Source: Litchfieldella qijiaojingensis (GTDB taxonomy: Bacteria > Pseudomonadota > Gammaproteobacteria > Pseudomonadales > Halomonadaceae). Taken from it: a stretch of 64,000 nt of DNA. Of this stretch, positions 51,871-60,923 are shown in pieces. The notes under the pieces were generated by a model. It was given only the letters and a program-made list of their open reading frames with translations, was not told the DNA's origin and made no database searches. Positions within the stretch are counted from its first letter, which is position 1; each line of letters starts with the position of its first letter. The stretch lies in NCBI RefSeq assembly GCF_014651875.1, contig NZ_BMXS01000022.1:466-64465 (forward strand), written 5' to 3'. The position numbers were made by a program, and so were the translations under genes.

Positions 51871-51913
51871 ACGATCGCATAGCCGTGCCTGGCGCGGCAG
51901 GCGATCGTTTTTT
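51871..51913 (+). terminator. Terminator of the gmk-rpoZ-spoT operon
   Basis: ACGATCGC (51871-51878) pairs with GCGATCGT (51901-51908), with a smaller GCCG/CGGC stem inside. A T run follows (51908-51913). It lies seven bases after the spoT stop. Confidence 0.85.
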
Positions 51914-51953
51914 ATTGCAACCACAGCGTCACAGCACTACCGAGGAGCAAGCC

Positions 51954-52343
51954 ATGAGCAACAAGGCTGTCATCAACACCGACAAGGCACCCGCCGCCAT
52001 CGGCCCTTATTCACAAGCCATCAAGGCCGGCAACACCGTCTACATGTCCGGCCAGATCCCGCTCGATCCAGCGACCATGGAACTGGTTTCCGACGACTTC
52101 GAGGCCCAGGCCCGCCAAGTCTTTTCCAACCTCAAGGCGGTCTGCGAGGAAGCTGCCGGCTCGCTTACCGACATCGTCAAGATCAACCTCTACCTGGTCG
52201 AGCTCGACAACTTCGCCATCGTCAACCGGGTGATGGAAGAGTTCTTCTCCGCGCCCTTCCCGGCACGTGCCGCGGTCGGCGTCAAGGCGCTGCCCAAGGG
52301 GAGCCAGGTTGAGGCGGAAGCGATCATGGTCATCGGTGACTGA
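51954..52343 (+). CDS. ridA: RidA-family reactive imine/enamine deaminase
   Basis: The 129-residue protein has the RidA sequence [36 protein letters not shown], the [15 protein letters not shown] strand and [20 protein letters not shown] with the catalytic Arg in ARAAV. It hydrolyses enamine and imine by-products of PLP enzymes. CGAGGAG lies eight bases upstream of ATG 51954. Its place after spoT is conserved in Pseudomonas. Confidence 0.96.
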   Translation: MSNKAVINTDKAPAAIGPYSQAIKAGNTVYMSGQIPLDPATMELVSDDFEAQARQVFSNLKAVCEEAAGSLTDIVKINLYLVELDNFAIVNRVMEEFFSAPFPARAAVGVKALPKGSQVEAEAIMVIGD

Positions 52344-52384
52344 GGAAAGGCTGATTCATTGCTGCGCTCGCCGATTTCTGAAGT
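52342..52384. repeat. Fragment of the dispersed repeat element (E)
   Basis: Read on the minus strand it contains GCGCAGCAATGAATCAG, which matches the right end of copy B (GCGCAGCAATAAATCAG) at all but one base. It begins at the ridA stop codon and fills the gap before thpR. Confidence 0.55.
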
Positions 52385-52395
52385 GAGGTGTGGCC

Positions 52396-52911
52396 ATGCG
52401 GCTGTTCTTCGCTCTGTGGCCCGACGACGCACTGCGCCATGAACTGGTGGCCCTGGCCCGGCAGGTCCAGGGTTCTTGTGGCGGGCGCCGTCCACGCGAC
52501 GAAGCCATCCATCTGACCCTGGCCTTTCTCGGCGAGGTGTCGCCTGCGCAGGCATCGGAACTGGCCGATATGACTAGAGGGTTCCATTGTCCAGCCGGAC
52601 AGTGGACGCTGGATCGCTTCGGTCACTTCCGGCGCGGTGGCATCTTGTGGTTAGGCAGCGAGGCGCCCGTTCCAGCGCTCGATGCCGTGCAGGCCCGGCT
52701 GTGGCAGGCACTGACCGACTACGGCTTTACACCACCATCACGCCCTTTCCTGCCGCATGTCACCCTGCTGCGCAAGGCGCGACGGCCGAGGTGGGACAAA
52801 CTCCCCGCGGTGAACCTAGACTGGCATTATAATAAGCTGGTACTGATACACTCCGTCGCCGATGGCCGGGGACGCCGCTACGACTCCCTGGCCCACACGA
52901 CGACCGCCTGA
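52396..52911 (+). CDS. thpR: RNA 2',3'-cyclic phosphodiesterase (ThpR/LigT family)
   Basis: The 171-residue protein belongs to the 2H phosphoesterase superfamily with its two HxT motifs in AIHLTLAFLGEV and LPHVTLLRKARR. It starts MRLFFALWPDDALRHELVAL, typical of ThpR. It opens 2',3'-cyclic phosphates on RNA. ATG 52396 has GAGG seven bases upstream; a GTG two codons earlier is possible. The next gene follows nine bases later. Confidence 0.9.
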   Translation: MRLFFALWPDDALRHELVALARQVQGSCGGRRPRDEAIHLTLAFLGEVSPAQASELADMTRGFHCPAGQWTLDRFGHFRRGGILWLGSEAPVPALDAVQARLWQALTDYGFTPPSRPFLPHVTLLRKARRPRWDKLPAVNLDWHYNKLVLIHSVADGRGRRYDSLAHTTTA

Positions 52912-52920
52912 GGAGTCGCG

Positions 52921-53427
52921 ATGACAAGGAAGCCCCTGGCTGTTGTAGCCACGTGGTTGGCCACTACCTTGCTGGCCATACCTCATGCGAAAGCGGACCT
53001 CTACCTTGCCGCAGGCATCACCAGCGAAAGCGATGCGGCACTCAAGGTCGAGCTCGATCGCGAGTTCGACCTCTCGCATTGGCATCCGCAGCTCAGCCTG
53101 CGCCTCGCCACGGGCGCCCTGCTGCTATCCACTGGCACCGACGATGGCGATGTCGCCTGGCTGATCACTCCGGCCTTTCGCTATACCTTTGCTGGCGAAA
53201 CCGGCGCTTTCCTGGAAGGCGGAATCGGCGCCAGCGTGTTCTTCGACACCCGGATAGAATCGCGACGGCTCTCCACAGCCTTTCAGTTCGAGGATCGCCT
53301 GGCGCTGGGCATGCCGCTGGCCCAGGGAGACATCATGGCCAGCGTGACCCACTACTCCAATGGCGGACTTGATCACCCCAACGATGGCTTCGAGGTGTAT
53401 GCATTGAGCTATCGCCTGCCTTTGTAG
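52921..53427 (+). CDS. pagL: PagL-like lipid A 3-O-deacylase
   Basis: The 168-residue protein has a signal peptide (ATWLATTLLAIPHAKA, cleavage before DLYL) and an eight-strand outer-membrane barrel pattern. The end VTHYSNGGLDHPNDGFEVYA then LSYRLP contains the catalytic His-x-Ser of PagL. The enzyme removes the 3-O-acyl chain of lipid A in the outer membrane and softens immune recognition or changes membrane packing. Its length fits PagL (about 170). The proximity to thpR suggests co-transcription. Confidence 0.82.
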   Translation: MTRKPLAVVATWLATTLLAIPHAKADLYLAAGITSESDAALKVELDREFDLSHWHPQLSLRLATGALLLSTGTDDGDVAWLITPAFRYTFAGETGAFLEGGIGASVFFDTRIESRRLSTAFQFEDRLALGMPLAQGDIMASVTHYSNGGLDHPNDGFEVYALSYRLPL

Positions 53428-53433
53428 CCAAGG

Positions 53434-54309
53434 CTAGGCCTTGATGTTTTCCAGGAAGCCACCCTCCTCGAGCACCTGGGCGTAGCCCTCGCGGTAGGAA
53501 GGAAAGCGGAAACGATAACCGGACTCGAGCAACCGGGTATTGTCACAACGCTTGCTGGAGCGACGCTTTAACGGCGACTGGATGATTTCGGTGGCTTCCA
53601 CCTTGAGCTTCCCGGCCAGCCAGGTCATGACCTCGTGCAATGGAGCCGGTTCGCAATCAGTGGCCAAATACAGCTCATCGATGTCCTTCCCGCCGAGCGT
53701 CAGGTCGATGAGATGGGCCAGCACCCCGGCACAGTCGTCACGGTGGATACGGTTGGTATACATCGGCGGCGCTGCAGGCGCGATACGGCCCTCGCTGACC
53801 TGCCGAATCAAGCGATCGCGCCCCGGTCCATAGATGCCGGAAAAGCGCACCACGGTGCCGGGTAACTCATGCCCGAACAGGAGTTGCTCAGCCGCATGCA
53901 TCAACTGCCCGGAAAAGCCGTGTGGCTCGATGGGGCTCGCCTCGTCGACGTGCTCACCGTCCTGCTGGGCATAGACGCTGGTCGAGGAAACGAAGAAAAT
54001 CCGCTTGGGCGGAGCGTCACGCCGGCCATACTCGGTCAGTACGGATTCGAGCCCCGCCGGATAAGCCGCCTGATAGGCGCTTTCCTCGAAGCGATCGGCA
54101 CTCACCACATAAACCACGATATCGGCATCGGGCAATGTGGCCAGCGCGCCGCTGTCGTTGACATCCAGCGCTACTGACTCGATGCCGCTTCCCTCGAGCG
54201 CCTGTGGCTTGCGACGCGCTCCCAGGACCCGGTGACCGGCTTCCTGCAACTGTCGCCCCAACGTCATGCCTATATCACCACAACCAATAATCAGAGTCGT
54301 TGTCTTCAC
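53434..54309 (-). CDS. NAD-dependent epimerase/dehydratase-like SDR (YeeZ type)
   Basis: The 291-residue protein has the nucleotide-binding start TTTLIIGCGDIGMTLGRQLQ, a strand with VVYVVSADRFEE, FFVSSTSVYAQ and VRFSGIYGPGRDRLI. It matches extended atypical SDR proteins of the YeeZ group, whose substrate is unknown. The start is most likely GTG 54309 with GGAGG four to five bases upstream; the frame extends to ATG 54366 without such a site. It is divergent from oxyR, with 80 bases between starts. Confidence 0.85.
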   Translation of the reverse strand: MKTTTLIIGCGDIGMTLGRQLQEAGHRVLGARRKPQALEGSGIESVALDVNDSGALATLPDADIVVYVVSADRFEESAYQAAYPAGLESVLTEYGRRDAPPKRIFFVSSTSVYAQQDGEHVDEASPIEPHGFSGQLMHAAEQLLFGHELPGTVVRFSGIYGPGRDRLIRQVSEGRIAPAAPPMYTNRIHRDDCAGVLAHLIDLTLGGKDIDELYLATDCEPAPLHEVMTWLAGKLKVEATEIIQSPLKRRSSKRCDNTRLLESGYRFRFPSYREGYAQVLEEGGFLENIKA

Positions 54310-54389
54310 CTTTCCTCCGCCCCTTGATAAAAAGTCCCTATCGGAAACCCCTGTCCATCGATTCAAGAGGATGCCGCGAAGGCACCACC

Positions 54390-55313
54390 ATGACTCTAAC
54401 AGAACTCCGCTACATCGTAACCTTGGCTCAGGAGCGCCACTTCGGCCGTGCCGCCGAGCGTTGCTTCGTGTCGCAGCCTACCCTGTCGGTGGCCGTCAAG
54501 AAGCTCGAGGAAGAACTCGGCGTAGCCCTGTTCGAGCGTTCCAAGTCTACGGTACAGGTCACCCCGCTGGGTGAACAGATCGTCGAGCAGGCCCAACGCG
54601 TGCTGGAGCAGAGCAGCGTGATCAAGGAACTGGCCAATGCCGGCAAGGACCAGCTCACCAGCCCCCTGCGCATCGGTGCCATCTACACCATCGGCCCCTA
54701 CCTGTTCCCGCACCTGGTGCCGGAACTGGCGCGCACTGCGCCGCAGATGCCGCTGTACATCGAGGAAGGCTTCACCGCCAACCTGCGCCGCAAGCTCCGC
54801 AGCGGCGAGTTGGACGCGATCATCGTCGCCCTGCCCTTCACCGAGACCGATGTACTGACCAAGGCGCTGTACGAAGAGCCCTTCGAGGTGCTGATGCCAG
54901 CCGGCCACCCATGGGCGGCCAAGGCCACCATCGACAAGGAGGACCTGCTCAAGGAGCGCCTGTTGCTGCTTGGCGAGGGGCACTGCTTCCGCGACCAGAT
55001 CCTCGAGGCCTGCCCGGCGATCAGCGCACAGCTCAACAGTCCCAACAATACCCTGACTGCCGAGGGCGGCTCGCTGGAGACCATTCGCCACATGGTCGCC
55101 TCCAAGCTGGGCGTGACCGTACTGCCCCTCTCGGCGATCGGTACCGGCCATTATGAGGCCGGAGTGTTGGAAAGTCGTCCCTTCACACCGGAAGCGCCTT
55201 CACGCACCGTGGCCATCGCCTGGCGGGCCAGTTTCCCTCGACCCAAGGCCATCGATGCCCTGACCAACGCCATCATCCAATGCCGCCGCCTCCAGCAACC
55301 CGAGCCGGCATGA
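54390..55313 (+). CDS. oxyR: Hydrogen peroxide-sensing LysR regulator OxyR
   Basis: The 307-residue protein has the LysR helix-turn-helix (MTLTELRYIVTLAQERHFGR, FVSQPTLSVAVKKLEEELGV) and the OxyR redox segment GEGHCFRDQILEAC with Cys199 and Cys208 at exactly the E. coli positions. Oxidation by peroxide forms the 199-208 disulphide and activates antioxidant genes. Its stop overlaps the recG start (ATGA), as in Pseudomonas where oxyR and recG form an operon. Confidence 0.96.
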   Translation: MTLTELRYIVTLAQERHFGRAAERCFVSQPTLSVAVKKLEEELGVALFERSKSTVQVTPLGEQIVEQAQRVLEQSSVIKELANAGKDQLTSPLRIGAIYTIGPYLFPHLVPELARTAPQMPLYIEEGFTANLRRKLRSGELDAIIVALPFTETDVLTKALYEEPFEVLMPAGHPWAAKATIDKEDLLKERLLLLGEGHCFRDQILEACPAISAQLNSPNNTLTAEGGSLETIRHMVASKLGVTVLPLSAIGTGHYEAGVLESRPFTPEAPSRTVAIAWRASFPRPKAIDALTNAIIQCRRLQQPEPA

Positions 55314-57391
55314 ACGATCTGATGCAACCGGTCACGACGCTGTCCGGGGTCGGCGAGGCACTGGCCGCCAAGCTGGCCCGGCTGCGTGTCGAGAGCGTCG
55401 CCGACCTGCTCTTCCACCTGCCGCTGCGCTATCAGGATCGCACGCGCATCACGCCGATCGCCACCCTGCGCGCCGGGCACGAGGCGGTGGTCGAGGGCGA
55501 GGTCGCGGCCAGCGACGTGGTACGCGGGCGACGTCGCAGCCTGCTGGTGCGACTCAAGGACGGGTCGGGCATCCTTAGCTTGCGCTTTTTCCACTTTTCG
55601 CCGGCCCAGCAGCAACAGTTTCAGCCGGGAACCCGGGTGCGCTGCTTCGGTGAAGCCCGAGCCGGCGCCACCGGCCTCGAGCTATATCATCCCGAGTATC
55701 GTCTGCTCAAGGCCGGCGACACCCCGGTTGAAGATCACCTGACGCCCATCTACCCGACCACCGAGGGACTAAACCAGCCGCGCCTGCGCGGCTTGATCGC
55801 CCAAGCCCTGAAACTGCTCGATGCTACGCCCCAGTCACTGCCCGACTGGATTCCCAAGGCCCTGCGCGAACGCTTTCGCCTTCCCGAACTGCACACCTCG
55901 CTTCACTACCTGCACGAACCGCCGCCGGATGCCGACCTGGCGTGCCTGGCCGACGGACGGCACCCTGCCCAGCGCCGCCTGGCCCTGGAGGAACTGCTGG
56001 CCCACCAGCTCAGCCTGCGCCAGGTACGACTGCGTATTCAAGCCGACGGTGCGCCCACGCTGCCCTCCGGTCGCGGCCTGCAGGCGCGTTTCGTGGCCCA
56101 GTTGCCGTTCGCTCTGACCGGCGCCCAACGCCGCGTGCTCGACGAGATCGCTCATGACCTCGAGCGGCCAGTCCCCATGTTGCGTTTGGTGCAGGGTGAC
56201 GTTGGCTCGGGCAAGACAGTAGTGGCGGCGATGGCTGCGCTGCAGGCGATCGCCGGCGGCTGCCAGGCGGCGATGATGGCACCCACCGAGATCCTCGCCG
56301 AACAGCATTACCGCACCTTCCGCGACTGGCTGGCGCCGCTCGGCATCGAAGTCGCTTGGCTGGCCGGCAAGCTCAAGGGCAAGCCACGTCTCGATACCAA
56401 GGCCGCAATTCTCGATGGCCGTGCGCAGATGGTGGTCGGCACTCATGCGCTGTTCCAGGGCGACGTGCACTTCCAGCGCTTGGGCCTGGCGATCGTCGAC
56501 GAACAACACCGCTTCGGCGTTCACCAGCGCCTGGCACTGCGCGAGAAGGGAGAGGCCGGTGGGCTGACGCCCCACCAGTTGGTGATGACCGCCACGCCGA
56601 TCCCGCGCACCCTGGCAATGAGTGCCTACGCCGATCTCGATGTCTCGGTAATCGACGAACTTCCCCCCGGCCGTACCCCGGTGCAGACCGTCGCCGTGCC
56701 CGACGAACGCCGCCCCGAGGTCGTCACCCGCATCCGCCAGGCATGCGCCGCGGGCCGCCAGGCCTATTGGGTGTGTACCCTGATCGAGGAGTCCGAGGCG
56801 CTGCAGTGCCAAGCCGCCGAGGCAACCCGCGACAGCCTGACCGAGGCACTGCCGGAACTCGCCATCGGCCTGGTCCACGGGCGCATGAAGGCCGCCGAGA
56901 AAGCCGAAGTGATGAGCGCCTTCAAGGAAGGCGAACTCGACCTTCTGGTCGCCACCACGGTAATCGAGGTCGGCGTCGACGTGCCCAACGCCAGTCTGAT
57001 GATCATAGAAAACCCCGAACGTCTGGGGCTGTCGCAGTTGCACCAGTTACGTGGCCGCGTGGGGCGCGGCTCCACCGAAAGCTTCTGTGTGCTGCTCTAT
57101 CACCCCCCTCTGTCGGCTCATTCCCGCGAACGCCTGGCGGTGATGCGCGAGACCAGTGATGGCTTCCGCATCGCCGAGAAGGATCTGGAACTGCGTGGCC
57201 CCGGTGAGGTGTTAGGTACCCGGCAGACCGGGCTGGCGCAGATGAAAATCGCTGACCTGGAACGCGACCGCGACCTGCTCGAGCAGGTCAGCCCCCTGGC
57301 CAAGGCCTTGCTGGAAGAGGCACCCGAGGCCAGCGAGCCGCTGATCCGTCGCTGGCTCGGCGAGGAAGCGGGAAGGTATGGGCAGGTTTGA
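55310..57391 (+). CDS. recG: ATP-dependent DNA helicase RecG
   Basis: The 693-residue protein has the N-terminal wedge domain (TTLSGVGEALAAKLARLRV, LLFHLPLRYQDRTRI) and an SF2 helicase core: LVQGDVGSGKTVVAAMAALQ, MAPTEILAEQHYRTF, the DEQH box in IVDEQHRFGVHQR, VMTATPIPRTLAMSAYADLD, VATTVIEVGVDVPNAS and QLRGRVGRGSTESFC. It remodels stalled replication forks and branch-migrates junctions. ATG 55310 overlaps the oxyR stop, indicating coupled translation. Confidence 0.96.
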   Translation: MNDLMQPVTTLSGVGEALAAKLARLRVESVADLLFHLPLRYQDRTRITPIATLRAGHEAVVEGEVAASDVVRGRRRSLLVRLKDGSGILSLRFFHFSPAQQQQFQPGTRVRCFGEARAGATGLELYHPEYRLLKAGDTPVEDHLTPIYPTTEGLNQPRLRGLIAQALKLLDATPQSLPDWIPKALRERFRLPELHTSLHYLHEPPPDADLACLADGRHPAQRRLALEELLAHQLSLRQVRLRIQADGAPTLPSGRGLQARFVAQLPFALTGAQRRVLDEIAHDLERPVPMLRLVQGDVGSGKTVVAAMAALQAIAGGCQAAMMAPTEILAEQHYRTFRDWLAPLGIEVAWLAGKLKGKPRLDTKAAILDGRAQMVVGTHALFQGDVHFQRLGLAIVDEQHRFGVHQRLALREKGEAGGLTPHQLVMTATPIPRTLAMSAYADLDVSVIDELPPGRTPVQTVAVPDERRPEVVTRIRQACAAGRQAYWVCTLIEESEALQCQAAEATRDSLTEALPELAIGLVHGRMKAAEKAEVMSAFKEGELDLLVATTVIEVGVDVPNASLMIIENPERLGLSQLHQLRGRVGRGSTESFCVLLYHPPLSAHSRERLAVMRETSDGFRIAEKDLELRGPGEVLGTRQTGLAQMKIADLERDRDLLEQVSPLAKALLEEAPEASEPLIRRWLGEEAGRYGQV

Positions 57392-57488
57392 GTGGTGCGT
57401 TCCAAAATTGTGAACACCAACTGGCTACCATTAGAACAGACTCCTTTCGATACTCAGGGTGTCCCATATCACAACAAGGACAACCCTT

Positions 57489-58310
57489 ATGGATCTCAAG
57501 CTGCTATTGAACTGGCGCCTGCACCTGACGGTGATACTGGCGTCACTCCTCGCCGAGTGGATCGGTATTCTCCGTATACCGATGGGGCCCGGCACTCTGC
57601 TACTGCTGCCATTGTTTTACGCCTTCATCATCGGTGTACTGCTCAATCCTCACCTGTTCTCCGGCATGAACCGAATCATCCCCGAATCGGTCAGCAATGC
57701 CGCGGGCCCGCTCATCCTGATCGCTATCCTGCCCTTCATCGCCAAGTTCGGCTCTACCATCGGTCCAGCCATCGAGCAGATCATCGCCGCCGGCCCGGCA
57801 CTGATCCTGCAGGAACTGGGCAATCTCGGCACCATGCTGCTGGCGCTGCCCTTCGCTGTGCTGGTATTGCGTATGGGGCGGGAAACCATTGGTGCCACCT
57901 ATTCCATCGCCCGCGAACCGAACATCGCCATCATTTCCGACAAGTACGGCCTGCGCAGTCCAGAGGGCATCGGCATCATGGGGGTCTACGTGGTCGGCAC
58001 CATGTTCGGCACCCTCTACTTCGCGCTGATGGCAGGGTATCTGGCATCGCTGGATATCTTCGACGTGCGCGCCCTGGCCATGGCCTGCGGGGTGGGAAGC
58101 GGCAGCATGGTAGCGGCCTGTTCCGGCGCCCTGGCCGAGGCAATGCCAGGCATGCGCGACGAACTCCTGGCCTTCTCCGGTGCCAGTAACCTGCTCACTT
58201 ATGCGACGGGGCTCTATGTTTCCCTGTTCATCGCCCTGCCCGCTGCCGAATGGCTATACAAGCGCCTGAGCCCTACCGCTCTTCAGGAGGCCCGCAATGA
58301 AAACCTCTGA
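57489..58310 (+). CDS. DUF3100 family membrane protein
   Basis: The 273-residue protein has about eight hydrophobic helices (MDLKLLLNWRLHLTVILASL, LLLLPLFYAFIIGVLLNPHL, LILIAILPFIAKFG, VYVVGTMFGTLYFALMAGYL) and the conserved small-residue patch CGVGSGSMVAACSGALAEAM. DUF3100 has no established function; members are usually next to a second small membrane protein and peptidase-like hydrolases, which suggests a transporter. AAGGA lies seven bases upstream of ATG 57489. The next gene overlaps it by 14 bases. Confidence 0.82.
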   Translation: MDLKLLLNWRLHLTVILASLLAEWIGILRIPMGPGTLLLLPLFYAFIIGVLLNPHLFSGMNRIIPESVSNAAGPLILIAILPFIAKFGSTIGPAIEQIIAAGPALILQELGNLGTMLLALPFAVLVLRMGRETIGATYSIAREPNIAIISDKYGLRSPEGIGIMGVYVVGTMFGTLYFALMAGYLASLDIFDVRALAMACGVGSGSMVAACSGALAEAMPGMRDELLAFSGASNLLTYATGLYVSLFIALPAAEWLYKRLSPTALQEARNENL

Positions 58311-58785
58311 TACCGCCACCATCGATAACCAGCAGTTGCAGGAACTGCGCCCCGAAAACCAACTCGGCAAGACCGCCCTGCTGCTGGCCGTGGTCTGCGC
58401 CGCCGCTTGGATCGCCAATATCGTCAACGGCGCACCTCTGCTTCAGGCACTGCCGGGCATGATGGTCCTCTACGCCATGGTGATGATCGGCCTGGGGATC
58501 GGGCGTGTCGCGCCCTTCTACCTGCCCAGCGTCGCCTGGGTCTCGCTGGTCAGCATCCTGATGACGCTACCGTTCTTTCCGGGTAACGGCTGGATCGTCG
58601 AGCAGCTCACCCATGTGAACTTTCTGGCCGTGGTGACCCCAGTGCTCGCCTACGCCGGCCTGGCACTGACCGGCCGCGAGTTCACCATGTTCAAGCAGAC
58701 CGGCTGGAAACTGGTGATCATCTCGCTACTGGTGTTCACCGGCACTTTCGTTGGCTCGGCCATCGTCGCCCACCTGATGCTGTAG
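58297..58785 (+). CDS. Small membrane partner of the DUF3100 protein
   Basis: The 162-residue protein has a soluble N-terminus of about 25 residues, then four to five helices (TALLLAVVCAAAWIANIV, GMMVLYAMVMIGLGIGRV, VAWVSLVSILMTLPFF, FLAVVTPVLAYAGLALTGRE, LVIISLLVFTGTFVGSAIVA). I do not recognise a named family with certainty; it resembles one half of DUF340/LysO-like carriers. The 14-base overlap with the DUF3100 gene implies a stoichiometric two-subunit membrane complex. Confidence 0.7.
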   Translation: MKTSDTATIDNQQLQELRPENQLGKTALLLAVVCAAAWIANIVNGAPLLQALPGMMVLYAMVMIGLGIGRVAPFYLPSVAWVSLVSILMTLPFFPGNGWIVEQLTHVNFLAVVTPVLAYAGLALTGREFTMFKQTGWKLVIISLLVFTGTFVGSAIVAHLML

Positions 58786-58796
58786 GAAGAACCGAG

Positions 58797-59951
58797 ATGC
58801 CATCAATCCCTCTTCCCTCCTATGAACTCCTGCGCGAGTGGCGACACGATTTCCATCGCCACCCGGAAACCGCCTTCGAGGAGTTCCGAACCAGCGAGCG
58901 CCTTACCACGTTACTTCGCGAGTGGGGGCTGGATGTCACCACCGGTATCGCCGGTACTGGCGTGGTCGGCGTTTTGGAGGGTACCCGGGGTTCGGGGCCG
59001 AGCATCGGGCTACGCGCTGACATTGACGCTTTGCACGTCACTGAGGAGAACGATGTCGCCCACGCCTCCTGCCATCCGGGACGCATGCATGCCTGTGGCC
59101 ACGACGGTCATACCACGATGCTGCTCGGAGCGGCCTGGGCACTGTCCCGACAGCCTGACTTCCGAGGCCGGGTAGTGTTCATCTTCCAGCCGGCGGAAGA
59201 GAACGAGGGTGGTGCCCGCAGCATGCTCGAGGCGGGCCTCTTCGAGCGTTTCCCGGTGGATGCCGTCTACGGTCTGCACAACTGGCCCGGCCTGCCGGTG
59301 GGGGAAGCGGCGGTGCACGACACCGCCGTGATGGCGGCCTTCGACATCTTCTCATTGACCCTGACCGGCAAAGGTTGCCATGCGGCAATGCCACACTTGG
59401 GCACCGACACCCTGTTGGCCAGTTGCCAACTGGTCACCCAGTTGCAGGCGCTGATCAGCCGCGAGACGTCCCCCGACCAGCCCGCGGTGTTGAGCATCAC
59501 CAGCTTCCATGCCGGCGATACCTTCAATGTCATTCCGGAACGAGCCGAGTTGCGCGGCACCCTGCGCTGCTTCGACATGGAACTCAAGGCTCGTCTGGAG
59601 CGGCGCTTCACACAGGCCGTCGAAACACTCGCTGGCTTCCACGGGCTGCAGGCATCGCTGGACTATCGGCGCTGTTATCCGGCGACCATCAACACCCCGC
59701 CCCATGCCCAGCACTGCGCCGAAGTGCTCGACGACCTGCTAGGCAGCGACAAGGTGCGGCGCAATCCCACTCCCAGCATGGCCTCCGAGGACTTCTCCTT
59801 CTTCCTCGAACAACGACCAGGCGCCTATATCTGGCTGGGCAACGGCCATGACTGCGCACCGCTGCATAGCCCGCGCTATGACTTCAGCGACGAGTTGCTG
59901 CCGATCGGTACTCGCTACTGGGTCGAGCTGGTTGCGAAGTTGCTGCGCTAG
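58797..59951 (+). CDS. M20-family amidohydrolase (hippurate hydrolase/aminoacylase type)
   Basis: The 384-residue protein begins with a DFHRHPETAFEEFRTSE motif, has MHACGHDGHTTMLLGAA with metal-binding His and Asp, VFIFQPAEENEGGARSM with the catalytic Glu, and ends with the late metal His region TPSMASEDFSFFLEQRPGAY. It is a two-metal enzyme cleaving N-acyl or N-carbamoyl amino acids or similar amides in the cytoplasm. It follows the DUF3100 pair by 11 bases. It probably releases a compound that the next two dehydrogenases oxidise. Confidence 0.9.
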   Translation: MPSIPLPSYELLREWRHDFHRHPETAFEEFRTSERLTTLLREWGLDVTTGIAGTGVVGVLEGTRGSGPSIGLRADIDALHVTEENDVAHASCHPGRMHACGHDGHTTMLLGAAWALSRQPDFRGRVVFIFQPAEENEGGARSMLEAGLFERFPVDAVYGLHNWPGLPVGEAAVHDTAVMAAFDIFSLTLTGKGCHAAMPHLGTDTLLASCQLVTQLQALISRETSPDQPAVLSITSFHAGDTFNVIPERAELRGTLRCFDMELKARLERRFTQAVETLAGFHGLQASLDYRRCYPATINTPPHAQHCAEVLDDLLGSDKVRRNPTPSMASEDFSFFLEQRPGAYIWLGNGHDCAPLHSPRYDFSDELLPIGTRYWVELVAKLLR

Positions 59952-60047
59952 GCATAACGAGCACCTTCATCATGGAAATAGCCGAGTTCGGGCCTCTCAG
60001 GGCCCGAATCCGGACACCCTTTGCCCATCGTTTCAAAGGAGTCTGAC

Positions 60048-60923
60048 ATGTCTTTCCATATCACCGTCATCGGCCTAGGCCAGATGGGTGGAGCCATGGC
60101 ACTGACCTTGCGGAGTGCCGGCTTCAGCGTGACCGGCACCGACGTCAGTGCCGATGCGCGCAAGCGTCTCGCCGATCAAGGGCTGGCTGTCGTCGCCCCG
60201 GAAGCCCTCGGCGCAAGCGACGTATACCTGCTTTCACTACCTACCTCGGCGCACGTGCGCGAGGTGATCGAAACCACTCCGGGCCTGCTGACGATAGCGC
60301 CTCAAGGCAGCGTGATCGTCGATACTTCGACCTCAGACCCCGCGGTAAGCCGGGAACTGGCCGCCACGGTGGAAGCATCAGGCCGTGAATGGCTGGATGC
60401 GCCGGTCAGCGGCGGGCCGCGTGGAGCGGCAACCGGCAAGTTGGGCATGCTGCTGGGTGGCAAGCCGGCCACCGTCGAGCGGCTGCGACCAATGCTCGAC
60501 GCCATGTCGTCGAAATATACCCATGTCGGCGGCCCAGGCTGCGGCCACACCGTGAAACTGGCCAACAACTATCTGTGTGCGGCACACCTGATCACCACTG
60601 CCGAAGCCGTGGCATTGGCTGTCAAAGGCGGCGTCGACCCCGCCGCCTGCCTGGCCGGTCTCAACAGCGGCTCGGGGCGCAGCGCGGTCAGTGAAGTCAA
60701 CTTCCCCGAGTGGGTACTCTCCGGGCACTTCGACTCAGGCTTCACCATGGGACTGATGCGCAAGGACCTACGTCTGGCACGGGACGCCGCCCAGGCGATG
60801 GACCTGCCACTGGCACTTCTCGAACAGGTCGTGGCGCAGTGGCAAGGAAGTGGAGATGCCATCGCCGACCACGAGGATTTCAACCGCATCGTCGCCCCCT
60901 TCATGGCGGAGGTCGCACAATGA
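60048..60923 (+). CDS. NAD(P)-dependent 3-hydroxyisobutyrate-dehydrogenase-family enzyme
   Basis: The 291-residue beta-hydroxyacid dehydrogenase starts ITVIGLGQMGGAMALTLRSA (nucleotide-binding glycine motif). DAPVSGGPRGAATGKLGML provides the substrate-binding loop and GCGHTVKLANNYLCAAHLIT the catalytic Lys in KLANN. GFTMGLMRKDLRLA comes near the end. It oxidises a 3-hydroxy or hydroxymethyl acid to a semialdehyde. AAAGGAG lies before ATG 60048. Its stop overlaps the start of the aldehyde dehydrogenase gene, so the two steps are tightly coupled. Confidence 0.9.
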   Translation: MSFHITVIGLGQMGGAMALTLRSAGFSVTGTDVSADARKRLADQGLAVVAPEALGASDVYLLSLPTSAHVREVIETTPGLLTIAPQGSVIVDTSTSDPAVSRELAATVEASGREWLDAPVSGGPRGAATGKLGMLLGGKPATVERLRPMLDAMSSKYTHVGGPGCGHTVKLANNYLCAAHLITTAEAVALAVKGGVDPAACLAGLNSGSGRSAVSEVNFPEWVLSGHFDSGFTMGLMRKDLRLARDAAQAMDLPLALLEQVVAQWQGSGDAIADHEDFNRIVAPFMAEVAQ